NCBI GenBank assembly: GCA_024233005.1
Contig: JACKQE010000001.1
Span: 372,001-436,000, forward strand
Origin: Akkermansiaceae bacterium
Lineage (GTDB): Bacteria; Verrucomicrobiota; Verrucomicrobiia; Verrucomicrobiales; DEV007
Reading direction: 5' to 3'
DNA: 64,000 nucleotides
The translations under genes were made by a program, and so were the position numbers. The notes under the pieces were generated by a model that worked only from the letters and a program-made list of their open reading frames with translations, ran no database searches and had not been told where the DNA came from. The stretch's first letter is position 1. Each line of letters starts with the position of its first letter. This document shows, in pieces, positions 53,632 to 62,731 of the stretch.

Positions 53632-54168
53632 ATGAAGTGCGACGTCTGCCAGCAAAAGGAAGCCTCCATTTTCCTCACCCAAATTGCGGAGGGGAAAATG
53701 CACAAGGTGAATCTCTGCGATTCCTGCGCCCAGGAAAAAGGAGTCACCAATCCCACCGGCTTCGGCCTGACGGAAATGTTGGGAGATGCCGCTGTGGCCG
53801 GAACCGTGGTCAAGCGCGCGACTTCTCCGACGGAGCGCACCTGTCCAGATTGCGGGTTCAGCCAGTCCGATTTTAAAAAGACCGGCCGTTTCGGCTGTTC
53901 CACCTGCTATTTGGTGTTCAGCGACGGACTGGACGCCCTGCTTGAAGCCATGCACAAGCACACCAGGCATCGTGGAAAGGTTCCCGCGCGCCTGGCGTCC
54001 ACCAAAAATATGCAGGAGCGACTGAACGAGTTGGAAGAAGGCCTTCAGGCGTGCATCGGAAGCCAGAACTTTGAAAAGGCCGCCTGGTACCGTGACCAGA
54101 TTGCAAGATTGAAAGAGGACACCCCCGCAGCCCAGGCCATGAGCCAGGAAGGAGCGGAGGAACCATGA
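53632..54168 (+). CDS. mcsA: McsA-type activator of protein arginine kinase
   Basis: A 178-residue protein with two CxxC zinc pairs in each half of its N-terminal region: CDVC and CDSC (residues about 3-35), then CPDC and CSTC (about 72-95). The C-terminal segment (LEEGLQACIGSQNFEKAAWY) is a UVR motif like that in UvrB and ClpC. McsA activates the arginine kinase McsB and links it to ClpC. ATG 53632 is preferred over GTG 53626. The stop overlaps the mcsB start by 4 bases. Confidence 0.93.
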   Translation: MKCDVCQQKEASIFLTQIAEGKMHKVNLCDSCAQEKGVTNPTGFGLTEMLGDAAVAGTVVKRATSPTERTCPDCGFSQSDFKKTGRFGCSTCYLVFSDGLDALLEAMHKHTRHRGKVPARLASTKNMQERLNELEEGLQACIGSQNFEKAAWYRDQIARLKEDTPAAQAMSQEGAEEP

Positions 54169-55268
54169 AATTCGAGACTCTGCTCCGCAAACCGGCCGAG
54201 TGGATGCGCTCCACCGGGCCATCGCATGAGATCGTCTCGACCTCCCGGGTCCGCTTGGCGAGGAACATTACCGGTCATCCATTTCCGGGTTGGGGCAAAC
54301 ATCAGGAGCGTATCGCCGTCATGGGCATCATTCGTCCCATTGTGGAGCAGCTTCCGGAAATGAGGGACTCCTTCTCGGAGGAAATGACCTCACTGAATGC
54401 GATCCAGAAGCAGGTGCTGGTGGAACGCCACCTGGTCAGCCGTGAGCACGCCGCCAAGGGACCCGGTTGTGCGACGGTGATGAACCGTCAGCAGACTGTG
54501 AGCATCATGATCAACGAGGAGGACCATCTCCGGATGCAGGCCCTCCGTCCCGGCCTCCAGCTGAGGGCGGCTTTTGAACAGCTTTCGGGCATCGACTCGG
54601 TTCTGGAGCAGAAACTCGACTTCGCGTTCGACGAAAATTACGGATACCTCACTTCCTGTCCGACCAATCTGGGGACGGGCATGCGTGCTTCCGCCATGCT
54701 GCATCTGCCCGGCTTGGTCCTCAGCGAGCAGATCGGGCAAACCATCCAGGGCGCCAACCGGATCGGTCTCGCAGTGAGAGGCCTCTACGGCGAAGGGACC
54801 GAAGCGCTGGCAAACCTCTTCCAGATTTCCAACCAAGCAACCCTGGGCCGCAGCGAGGAAGCCATCATCGACCATCTCGAAACCGTCATCCAGGACATCA
54901 TGGAGAGCGAGCGCAACGCCAGGTTCCGCTTGGTGGAGGAAAAGCCAGCCATGATCATGGACCAGGTGGGGCGTGCCTTTGCCATCCTGAGGTATGCCCA
55001 TACCCTGCCCTCCAAAGAGGCCTTGAACCTTCTGTCCTTGACCCGCCTGGGTTGTGATCTTGGTGTCTTTGCCCCGGAGGACGCCGAAATCGTCAATCTT
55101 CTCCTCACGGAAATCCAGCCCGCCCATCTCCAAGTGGAGGCCAAACGAAGGCTCTCGGCCGAGGAGCGGGACTCGCTGCGAGCTGAAATTATCCGTAGGA
55201 ATCTGAAAAATCTGCCCGAACCTGATTTCAATGGTATAGTACCACCCAGGGATTCCGAACATGAATAA
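54165..55268 (+). CDS. mcsB: Protein arginine kinase McsB
   Basis: A 367-residue phosphagen-kinase-fold enzyme that phosphorylates Arg on damaged proteins. VSTSRVRLARNI begins the kinase core, MINEEDHLRMQAL holds a catalytic Glu, YLTSCPTNLGTGMRAS the substrate-site Cys, and VRGLYGEGTEALANLFQISN the second catalytic Glu. The C-terminal part has ERDSLRAEIIR, matching the RDxxRA phospho-Arg receptor motif of bacterial McsB. Its start overlaps mcsA and its stop overlaps clpC by 8 bases, so the three are translationally coupled. Confidence 0.95.
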   Translation: MKFETLLRKPAEWMRSTGPSHEIVSTSRVRLARNITGHPFPGWGKHQERIAVMGIIRPIVEQLPEMRDSFSEEMTSLNAIQKQVLVERHLVSREHAAKGPGCATVMNRQQTVSIMINEEDHLRMQALRPGLQLRAAFEQLSGIDSVLEQKLDFAFDENYGYLTSCPTNLGTGMRASAMLHLPGLVLSEQIGQTIQGANRIGLAVRGLYGEGTEALANLFQISNQATLGRSEEAIIDHLETVIQDIMESERNARFRLVEEKPAMIMDQVGRAFAILRYAHTLPSKEALNLLSLTRLGCDLGVFAPEDAEIVNLLLTEIQPAHLQVEAKRRLSAEERDSLRAEIIRRNLKNLPEPDFNGIVPPRDSEHE

Positions 55269-57783
55269 TTTCACCCCCAGAGCCCAGCAAGTCCTTGCCC
55301 TGGCTCGCAAGGAAGCCGACCGGTTTAATCATAACTACGTTGGAACCGAACACCTCCTGCTTGGATTGATCAAGCTCGGGCAAGGCGTTGCGGTCAACGT
55401 CCTCCGGAAAATGAACCTCGATCTTGAGGCTGTCCTGATGGAGGTCGAACAGCAGGTCGGGAGCGGTCCGGAGTCGAAAACCCCCGGAAACATTCCCTAC
55501 ACCCCGCGGGTCAAAAAGGTTCTCGCGCTCGCTGGAAAAGAAGCCAAGGCCCTCAATCACAGTTATGTGGGAACGGAACACATTCTCCTCGGACTGCTTC
55601 GCGAAGGCGAGGGGGTGGCGGCTCGGGTCTTGAAAAATCTCAACGTCGACATTGAGCGCACCCGCAACGAGATCCTCAAGGAATTGGACCCCAATTTCGC
55701 CAACAACAACGCGGAAGAAGAGGAGAGCGAGTTCGACGATCCCATGAGCCGCGTCTCCTCAAAGAAGGACGGCAAATCCCCGGCCCTGCGCGCTTTCGGG
55801 CGTGACCTCACTGAGTTGGCCCGGCAAGGAGAACTCGATCCAGTCATCGGTCGCAGCAATGAGATCGAGCGCGTCATTCAAATCCTCTGCCGCCGGACCA
55901 AAAACAATCCGGTTCTGATCGGCGAAGCCGGTGTCGGGAAGACCGCCATTGTTGAAGGTCTCGCCCAGGAAGTAGCCTCCGGAAATGTTCCGGAAATCCT
56001 CCGCGACAAACGCGTGGTCACACTTGACCTCGCGCTCATGGTGGCTGGCACCAAATACCGGGGCCAGTTCGAAGAGCGCATCAAGGCGGTGATGGACGAA
56101 ATCCGCCGCTCCAAGAACGTCATTCTGTTCATCGACGAACTCCACACCATTGTCGGAGCGGGCTCCGCCGAAGGTGCCATGGACGCGTCCAACATCATCA
56201 AACCCGCCTTGAGCCGGGGCGAATTGCAGTGTCTCGGAGCGACCACGCTCAATGAATACCGCAAATACATCGAGAAAGACGCTGCCCTGGAGCGCCGCTT
56301 CCAGCAGGTCAAAGTCGATGAACCCAATGTCGAGGATGCCATCAAGATCCTCCAAGGCCTCAAGTCCAAGTATGAAATGCACCACAAGGCGCGTTTCACC
56401 GACGAAGCCATCATTTCCTGCGTCAAGCTTTCCGAGCGCTATCTCACCGGACGGTTTCTTCCCGACAAGGCCATTGATGTCATGGATGAAGCGGGCGCCC
56501 GCTGCCGCATTGCCGCACTGACCCGGCCGAAAGAAATCAAGGTCGTTGAAGCCGAAATCGAAGGGATCGTCCACGAAAAGGAAACCGCCATCAAGGATCA
56601 GGACTTTGAGCGGGCCGCTTCGTTGCGGGATCTGGAAAAGACCAAGCGGCGTGATCTGGAGCAGTTCATCGAAGAATGGCGCGCCAACAGTGAGGAAGTC
56701 ATTGTGGATGTGACCGATGATGATGTGATGTCGATCGTTTCCAAGTGGACCGGAGTTCCGCTGCGCCGCATGGAGCAGAAGGAAACCGACAAACTCCTCA
56801 AGATGGAGGACGAGTTGCATGAACGCGTCATCGGGCAGGATGAAGCGGTTACCGCCATCTCCAAGGCCCTCCGTCGGAGTCGGGCTGATCTAAAAGATCC
56901 CCGTCGTCCCATTGGTTCTTTCATCTTCCTGGGCCCCACCGGGGTTGGAAAAACCTTCCTGGCCCGGAATCTGGCGGAGTTCATGTTTGGTGATCCGGAT
57001 GCCCTGATCCAGATCGACATGTCCGAATACATGGACAAATTCACTGCGAGTCGTCTCATCGGTTCCCCTCCCGGGTATGTCGGGTATGAAGAAGGAGGCC
57101 AGCTTTCCGAAGCGGTCCGCCGGCGTCCTTATTCTGTTGTTCTCTTCGACGAAGTCGAAAAAGCCCATCCCGATGTAATGAACCTCATGCTCCAGATTCT
57201 GGAGGAGGGAACCATCACGGACAGCCTGGGACGCAAGATCGATTTCCGGAATACGATCGTCATCCTGACATCAAATGTTGGAGCCAACCTTGTGAAGCGC
57301 AACAGCACCGTCGGCTTCACCGGGGCCGGAGATTCTTCCAGACAGGATTACGACGCCATGAAGGGCCGCATCCTCGATCAGATGAAGCAACACTTCAAAC
57401 CCGAGTTCCTCAACCGGCTTGATGAAAAGATCGTCTTCCGCATGCTGGAGAAGGAAGATCTTGTGCGCATCGTCGATTTGGAGATTGGTCAGGTCGAGAA
57501 GCGTCTCCGCGAAAAAGACATCCTTCTCACCTTTGACGCCGCCGCCAAGGAAATGCTCATCAAGGAAGGCTACGATCCCAATTACGGAGCACGTCCGATG
57601 CGCCGCGCCGTGGAGCGTCATCTCGAAGATCCCCTTGCCGAGCACCTTCTGCGGGGCAACATCAAGTCCGGTGACCGCATCGCGGTGACGTGTGAGGAAG
57701 ATGGAAAAACGCTCAAGTTCACCCCGAATAAAGGGGAGGAAGGTAATGAGGAGCCCTGCGAGGTTGTCGATTCAGCAGGTTGA
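55261..57783 (+). CDS. clpC: AAA+ unfoldase ClpC
   Basis: An 840-residue ClpC. The N domain has two repeats (RAQQVLALARKEADRFNHNY, then VKKVLALAGKEAKALNHSYV), which bind phospho-Arg substrates in Bacillus. D1 has GEAGVGKT and a VILFIDELHT Walker B. The middle coiled-coil carries a UVR motif (KDQDFERAASLRDLEK near residue 450). D2 has GPTGVGKTFLARNLAE and VVLFDEVEKAHPDVM. It feeds marked proteins to ClpP, which is not in this window. No ctsR gene is nearby. Confidence 0.97.
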   Translation: MNNFTPRAQQVLALARKEADRFNHNYVGTEHLLLGLIKLGQGVAVNVLRKMNLDLEAVLMEVEQQVGSGPESKTPGNIPYTPRVKKVLALAGKEAKALNHSYVGTEHILLGLLREGEGVAARVLKNLNVDIERTRNEILKELDPNFANNNAEEEESEFDDPMSRVSSKKDGKSPALRAFGRDLTELARQGELDPVIGRSNEIERVIQILCRRTKNNPVLIGEAGVGKTAIVEGLAQEVASGNVPEILRDKRVVTLDLALMVAGTKYRGQFEERIKAVMDEIRRSKNVILFIDELHTIVGAGSAEGAMDASNIIKPALSRGELQCLGATTLNEYRKYIEKDAALERRFQQVKVDEPNVEDAIKILQGLKSKYEMHHKARFTDEAIISCVKLSERYLTGRFLPDKAIDVMDEAGARCRIAALTRPKEIKVVEAEIEGIVHEKETAIKDQDFERAASLRDLEKTKRRDLEQFIEEWRANSEEVIVDVTDDDVMSIVSKWTGVPLRRMEQKETDKLLKMEDELHERVIGQDEAVTAISKALRRSRADLKDPRRPIGSFIFLGPTGVGKTFLARNLAEFMFGDPDALIQIDMSEYMDKFTASRLIGSPPGYVGYEEGGQLSEAVRRRPYSVVLFDEVEKAHPDVMNLMLQILEEGTITDSLGRKIDFRNTIVILTSNVGANLVKRNSTVGFTGAGDSSRQDYDAMKGRILDQMKQHFKPEFLNRLDEKIVFRMLEKEDLVRIVDLEIGQVEKRLREKDILLTFDAAAKEMLIKEGYDPNYGARPMRRAVERHLEDPLAEHLLRGNIKSGDRIAVTCEEDGKTLKFTPNKGEEGNEEPCEVVDSAG

Positions 57784-57804
57784 ACCAGCACTTTGAAACG
57801 ACGG

Positions 57805-57840
57805 GGTTTGGAGGCAAGGCAGGTCCCTTGCCTCCAAACC
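57805..57840. terminator. Perfect 15-bp hairpin after clpC
   Basis: GGTTTGGAGGCAAGG (57805-57819) and CCTTGCCTCCAAACC (57826-57840) are perfect reverse complements around a 6-base loop, 22 bases after the clpC stop and 40 bases before tag. There is no T-run on either side, so it may be a terminator helped by other factors, an RNA-stability hairpin, or a repeat element. Confidence 0.6.
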
Positions 57841-57879
57841 ACAAGTTCGGCTCAGGCACGGTGGCGGCTTCAATCCTCG

Positions 57880-58512
57880 ATGGAACCTGTTAATCCTCCT
57901 TCCGGACTGGTTGCCGGGGAAGATGGTCGCCTGCGCTGTTGGTGGGGGGCGGAGCCAGCCATCTACCGGGCTTATCACGATGAGGAATGGGGCCGTCCGG
58001 TGACAGAGGATTTTCGGTTGTTCGAAAAGATCTGTCTCGAAGGTTTCCAGAGCGGCCTGAGTTGGCTCACCATCCTGAAAAAACGGGAAGCCTTCCGTTC
58101 GGCATTTGTGGGATTTGACTTTCACAAGGTCTCCTCCTTTGGAGATGATGATGTCGAGCGTCTCATCAAGGATGCCGGCATCATCCGGCACCGGGGAAAG
58201 ATCGTGTCAACGATTCACAATGCTCGGCTTGCCGTGGCCTTGGCCTCTGAGGAAGGTTCTTTGGCGGACTTTTTCTGGCGGTTTGTTCCTTCCCCTTCCG
58301 AGCGCCCGGCGACCATTGACCGGGCTTCGATGGCATCCTTGGCGACGACGCCCGCCTCCATCCGGCTCAGTAGGGAACTCAAAAAGCGCGGATGGACTTA
58401 TGTCGGGCCCACCACTTGTTACGCCTTCATGCAGGCTATGGGGCTGGTGAATGACCACCTAGAGGGCTGTCATGTCCGGCCTTTGGTCGGAGGATTGCCA
58501 GCGCAGGGATGA
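57880..58512 (+). CDS. tag: DNA-3-methyladenine glycosylase I
   Basis: A 210-residue base-excision enzyme that removes 3-methyladenine from DNA. RCWWGAEPAIYRAYHDEEWG holds a Cys and His matching zinc ligands Cys4 and His17 of the E. coli enzyme; NDHLEGCHVRP holds the matching His and Cys at the C-terminal site. LCLEGFQSGLSW-type sequence (ICLEGFQSGLSWLTILKKRE) and DAGIIRHRGKI complete the family signature. ATG 57880 lies after the clpC hairpin; the frame open to 57793 runs through the hairpin and is not used. Confidence 0.95.
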   Translation: MEPVNPPSGLVAGEDGRLRCWWGAEPAIYRAYHDEEWGRPVTEDFRLFEKICLEGFQSGLSWLTILKKREAFRSAFVGFDFHKVSSFGDDDVERLIKDAGIIRHRGKIVSTIHNARLAVALASEEGSLADFFWRFVPSPSERPATIDRASMASLATTPASIRLSRELKKRGWTYVGPTTCYAFMQAMGLVNDHLEGCHVRPLVGGLPAQG

Positions 58513-58574
58513 TCATTTGCACGCGATTACGCGGCTGGCCAGTAAGCCGGATTCGGGAACAGTGTGGAGGGATG

Positions 58575-59753
58575 ATGAACGACAACAGGCTCAATGTCCT
58601 TTCCCGACGCCGTTTTATGTCCGGGATTGCCGGTGCGGGATCCGCCGCTATGGCTGGTTCTCTGATTGGTCGTTCCGCAGAGGGCTCCGGGTTCCATATT
58701 CGCGACGTCAGGGTCATTTCTCAACAGCCCCAGTTTTACCATGGCTGGCCCACCGTGGCCCGCCGAAAGAATGGGGAACTCTGGGTCACCTGGTCCGGGG
58801 GACGGGAAGCGCATGTCTGTCCGTTTGGTCAGGTCAAGGCCATGACTTCTCGCGACGGGGGGGACACCTGGACTTGGCCGCGGGTGTTGCACGACAGTGC
58901 GATTGACGATCGGGACTCCGGCGTATTGGAAACCGCCCAAGGCACCCTGATCACGACCACATTCAGTTCGCTCGCGTATGAAACCGGTCTTGCCAAAGCC
59001 GAGCAGGACGGCACTTGGCCGACCGAAAAACTGGTTCGTTGGAAGGCAGCGCGGGACCGTCTCTCGTCCGAAGAACGGCTGAAAGAACTGGGGGAATGGC
59101 TTCTGCGCTCCACCAATGGCGGTTTATCCTGGTCCGAACGCATTCCCAGTGTGGTCAACAGCCCGCATGGCCCTATCCAACTGAAGGATGGAAGGTTGCT
59201 TTATGCGGGCAAGCAGCTTTGGACCGGTGAAAAAAAGATCGGTGTCGCCGAATCCAAAGATGACGGACTGACTTGGCAATGGCTCGCGGGAATTCCCACC
59301 CGTGAGGGGGACAACGCGGAGAACAGCTACCATGAATTGCATGCGGTGGAGGCGGCTGACGGAACCCTGATCGCTCAGATCAGGAACCACAACAAAATCA
59401 ACGCTGGCGAAACGCTGCAGTCCGAATCCACGGATGGTGGAAGGACGTGGAATGTCCCTCATTCCATCGGAGTCTGGGGATTGCCTTCGCACTTGCTGAA
59501 GCTGCGGGATGGCCGGCTGCTTATGACGTATGGCCATCGGCGCCCACCCTTTGGAAACCAGGCTAGGCTGAGTGATGACAACGGAAAGACCTGGGGTGAA
59601 GCCATGATACTTTCCGGCGATGGAAAAGGCGGGGACCTAGGCTATCCCAGCACGGTAGAGCTCGATGATGGCTCGCTCCTCTCCGTCTGGTATGAAAGCA
59701 TGAAAGAACCTGCCCTTGCGGTGTTGCGTCAAGCCAGGTGGAATCTTCTTTGA
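58575..59753 (+). CDS. Exported BNR/Asp-box protein (sialidase-like propeller)
   Basis: A 392-residue protein with a Tat-like signal (LSRRRFMSGIAGAGSAAMAG). Five Asp boxes of the form S-x-D-x-G-x-T-W are seen: SRDGGDTW, STNGGLSW, SKDDGLTW, STDGGRTW and SDDNGKTW, indicating a six-bladed propeller of the sialidase/exo-alpha-sialidase type. Active-site Arg residues cannot be confirmed, so the enzyme activity is open. An upstream GGAGG and tandem ATG codons at 58572 and 58575 mark the start; the second has better spacing. It heads the BNR-DUF1549-DUF1501 run. Confidence 0.88.
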   Translation: MNDNRLNVLSRRRFMSGIAGAGSAAMAGSLIGRSAEGSGFHIRDVRVISQQPQFYHGWPTVARRKNGELWVTWSGGREAHVCPFGQVKAMTSRDGGDTWTWPRVLHDSAIDDRDSGVLETAQGTLITTTFSSLAYETGLAKAEQDGTWPTEKLVRWKAARDRLSSEERLKELGEWLLRSTNGGLSWSERIPSVVNSPHGPIQLKDGRLLYAGKQLWTGEKKIGVAESKDDGLTWQWLAGIPTREGDNAENSYHELHAVEAADGTLIAQIRNHNKINAGETLQSESTDGGRTWNVPHSIGVWGLPSHLLKLRDGRLLMTYGHRRPPFGNQARLSDDNGKTWGEAMILSGDGKGGDLGYPSTVELDDGSLLSVWYESMKEPALAVLRQARWNLL

Positions 59754-59777
59754 ACGACTGCCGTTCCATCTCCTGTC

Positions 59778-62723
59778 ATGACCACCCGCCGGACGTTGGC
59801 TTGCGTGCTTGCCCTGTCTCTCCTCTCCGCGGAAGCCGGTGAAAATCTGTCCGGTCTCAAGGGCCAAGATTGGTGGGCCTTCCGCCCACCGTCCGCGGAG
59901 CGGGTTCGGTCCGTGCCCAGTCTGGATGGGGCTGTCGAGGCGGTCCGGAAGGAGCAAGGACTCGCTGGATCCCCGGAAGCGGATCCTCGCACCCTGATCC
60001 GCCGGGTGACCTTCGATTTGACTGGATTGCCGCCCACCCCCGAACAAGTGTCCTCCTACCTCAGCGACACGCATCCGGAAGCTTATTCCCGTCTTGTGGA
60101 CCGTCTCCTCGCAAGTCCCCAGTTTGGTGAGCATTGGGCCCGCCATTGGCTGGATGTGGCACGCTATTCGGATACCAAAGGCTACGTCTATGCCCGGGAA
60201 GAGCGGGAGTTTGTCCAAGCGTCTCCCTACCGTGACTGGGTGGTCCGATCCTTCAATGAAAATCTGCCCTACGACCGGTTCCTGTTGCTTCAATTGGCGG
60301 CGGACCAGCTGGTGCCCGCTGAATCTCCCGATCTAGCCGCGATGGGTTTTCTGACCCTCGGCAGGCGCTTCCTGGGCGTGACCCATGACATCATCGATGA
60401 TCGGATTGATGTGACCATGCGCGGTCTGCAGGGAGTTACGGTGGCTTGTGCGAGGTGCCATGACCACAAATTCGATCCCATTTCCACCCAGGATTATTAT
60501 TCGCTGTATGGCGTCTTCGGCAGTTGTGCGGAGGAGCTGGTGCCGTGCGGAGTAGGAGAAAGGAAAGCGGATGAGGCGTTCACCAAGGAACTGGAAGTCA
60601 GGCGGGAAAAACTGAGGCTCGGTTTGTCAAAGCGACGGGAAGAACAGTCCGCCCGGGTTCGGGGCACCGTGCGGGAGCACCTTCTGGCACAGTTGGAGTT
60701 GGACAAATACCCTGAAGAAATTTTTGGGCAGTTGCTCGATGCCACAGACATCAATCCGGTGTTCGTCAGACAGTGGCAGGCTTACTTGAATGCGGCCGAA
60801 AAAAAGGGAGATCCGGTGTTCTCGGTTTGGCTTGCCTGCTCCCGATTGCCAGCCGTGGCATTCCCCGGCCAAGCGGCAGAGGAAATCAAGCGTCAGCGGG
60901 GAGTGCACCCCGCGGTTCGTGCGGCCTTCGGGACACCTCCCAACTCGTTGGAGGACGTCGCGGCACGGTATGGGGAGATTTTTCAACAGATCGAGGCAAC
61001 CTGGCAGTCCTGGCAAAAGGAGCATCCCGGAGCCACCGCGCTGCCGGATCCGGAGGCGGAAACCCTTCGGTTGGTGTTGCATGGACCGGAGTCCCCCTGC
61101 GAAATCCCCGACGAGTCGATCGTCAACACGGAGATGTATTTTAATGCGGGCGTCGTGGTCGAATTGTGGAAACTCCAAGGAGAAGTGGAAAGGTGGCTTC
61201 TGAAGCAGGCGGGCGCCCCTCCTCATGCCGGCATTCTCGTGGATCGGCCGGTCCCCCGTAAGGCCCGGGTGTTTGTGCGTGGAAATCCGCTCACCAAGGG
61301 TGAGGAGGTGCCCCGTCGCTTTCCCCTGCATCTGGCGAGACCGGGCGCTGCGTCATTCCAAAAGGGCAGCGGACGCCTTGAATTGGCCCGGCACATTGCG
61401 GATCGACGCAATCCACTGACAGCGAGGGTGTTCGTCAATCGGGTATGGATGCATCTTTTCGGCCAGGGGCTCGTGACGACTCCGAGTGATTTTGGCACCC
61501 GCAGTGCTCTTCCGAGCCATCCTGCATTGTTGGATTGGCTGGCGCTGCGCTTCATGGACGACGGGTGGAATGTGAAAAATCTGATCCGGCTGCTGGTGGT
61601 GTCGGATACCTACCGGCAAGGCTCCGCCGGACCATCTGATCCGGCAAGCTTGGCCCGTGCGGAGACCACCGACCCGGGAAACCGTTTTCTCTGGCGGATG
61701 GCTCCCCACCGGCTTTCTTTTGAGGAAATGCGCGATGCCTGGCTTGCGGTCAATGGTGATCTGGACCTGAGGATGGGTGGCCGTCCGGAGCCTTTGTTTG
61801 GCGTGAGCACCCGCCGTAGGACCCTTTACTCATTTGTCGATCGTGAAAAACTACCGGAAGTGCTGAGAACATTCGACTTTGCCAATCCAGATCTGAGTAT
61901 CGCGTGCCGCAGTGAGACGACGGTGCCTCAGCAGGCCCTTTTTGGTCTGAACCATCCCTATGTCGCGGCACGGGCGACTGCCTTGGTGGATCGCCTCACC
62001 GGAACTGAGTCGGACCGCTTGAACGCGTTGTATGCTCACGTCTTTCAGCGGACACCCACCGTGCCAGAGGCCGCCGCCGCCGCGGCTTTCCTGAGAGATT
62101 CGGAACCTACTCCGGTGACTCCTGCCACGCCCAGTCCCTGGTCGTATGGCTATGGATCCTGGGACGAGTCCATCGGCCGGGTCGCTTCTTTCACTCCGCT
62201 GCCGTTCTTCAATGGCAGTGCGTGGCAAGGGGGGGAGACCTGGCCTGATGCCACGCTTGGGTGGGCGCAACTCACCGGACATGGCGGCCATCCTGGGAAC
62301 GATCGTGCCCATGCCGTGATCCGGCGGTTCACGGCCCCTCGCAAAGGGAATTACAGGATTTTCTCCAAGCTCACCCATGAACCGAAAGTGGGTGATGGCA
62401 TCCGTGCTTTCATCAGCCACAGCCGACTCGGAATGGTGCGGTCGACCAGTGTCCATGGTGCTGTGGAAGCGCTGGATCTTCCTTCCCTGTCTTTTGAAGT
62501 CGGGGACACCCTCGATTTCATTGTCGATATCCGCGATAATCTAAACAGCGACCAATTCCTGTGGTCACCTCGGATCACGTTGGTGAATGAGGAAGGGCGA
62601 ACCGGGGCCACCTTTTGGGAGACCGGGACGGACTTTACGCGCAGCGATGTGTCCCGGCTCAGTCCCTGGGCGCAGCTCGCGCAGGTATTGCTGCTTTCCA
62701 ACGAGTTTCTGTTTCTTGACTGA
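59778..62723 (+). CDS. DUF1549/DUF1553 protein (planctomycete-type, no N-terminal cytochrome)
   Basis: A 981-residue exported protein with signal peptide (LACVLALSLLSAEA). DUF1549 starts near residue 50 (RRVTFDLTGLPPTPEQVSSY, FGEHWARHWLDVARYSDTKG) and contains VACARCHDHKFDPIS. DUF1553 starts near residue 530 (RHIADRRNPLTARVFVNRVW, LFGQGLVTTPSDFGTRSALP). The usual N-terminal PSCyt1 haem domain is missing. A C-terminal stretch near residues 790-950 looks beta-sandwich-like. Such proteins pair with DUF1501, which follows after 8 bases. Function of the pair is not established. Confidence 0.9.
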   Translation: MTTRRTLACVLALSLLSAEAGENLSGLKGQDWWAFRPPSAERVRSVPSLDGAVEAVRKEQGLAGSPEADPRTLIRRVTFDLTGLPPTPEQVSSYLSDTHPEAYSRLVDRLLASPQFGEHWARHWLDVARYSDTKGYVYAREEREFVQASPYRDWVVRSFNENLPYDRFLLLQLAADQLVPAESPDLAAMGFLTLGRRFLGVTHDIIDDRIDVTMRGLQGVTVACARCHDHKFDPISTQDYYSLYGVFGSCAEELVPCGVGERKADEAFTKELEVRREKLRLGLSKRREEQSARVRGTVREHLLAQLELDKYPEEIFGQLLDATDINPVFVRQWQAYLNAAEKKGDPVFSVWLACSRLPAVAFPGQAAEEIKRQRGVHPAVRAAFGTPPNSLEDVAARYGEIFQQIEATWQSWQKEHPGATALPDPEAETLRLVLHGPESPCEIPDESIVNTEMYFNAGVVVELWKLQGEVERWLLKQAGAPPHAGILVDRPVPRKARVFVRGNPLTKGEEVPRRFPLHLARPGAASFQKGSGRLELARHIADRRNPLTARVFVNRVWMHLFGQGLVTTPSDFGTRSALPSHPALLDWLALRFMDDGWNVKNLIRLLVVSDTYRQGSAGPSDPASLARAETTDPGNRFLWRMAPHRLSFEEMRDAWLAVNGDLDLRMGGRPEPLFGVSTRRRTLYSFVDREKLPEVLRTFDFANPDLSIACRSETTVPQQALFGLNHPYVAARATALVDRLTGTESDRLNALYAHVFQRTPTVPEAAAAAAFLRDSEPTPVTPATPSPWSYGYGSWDESIGRVASFTPLPFFNGSAWQGGETWPDATLGWAQLTGHGGHPGNDRAHAVIRRFTAPRKGNYRIFSKLTHEPKVGDGIRAFISHSRLGMVRSTSVHGAVEALDLPSLSFEVGDTLDFIVDIRDNLNSDQFLWSPRITLVNEEGRTGATFWETGTDFTRSDVSRLSPWAQLAQVLLLSNEFLFLD

Positions 62724-62731
62724 GAGCACCC

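Noticed and set aside
55759..56820. 353-codon minus-strand open frame
   Set aside because: Antisense to clpC; low-complexity translation typical of a shadow.
57793..57879. N-terminal extension of tag
   Set aside because: It runs through the perfect hairpin at 57805-57840, and ATG 57880 gives the family length.
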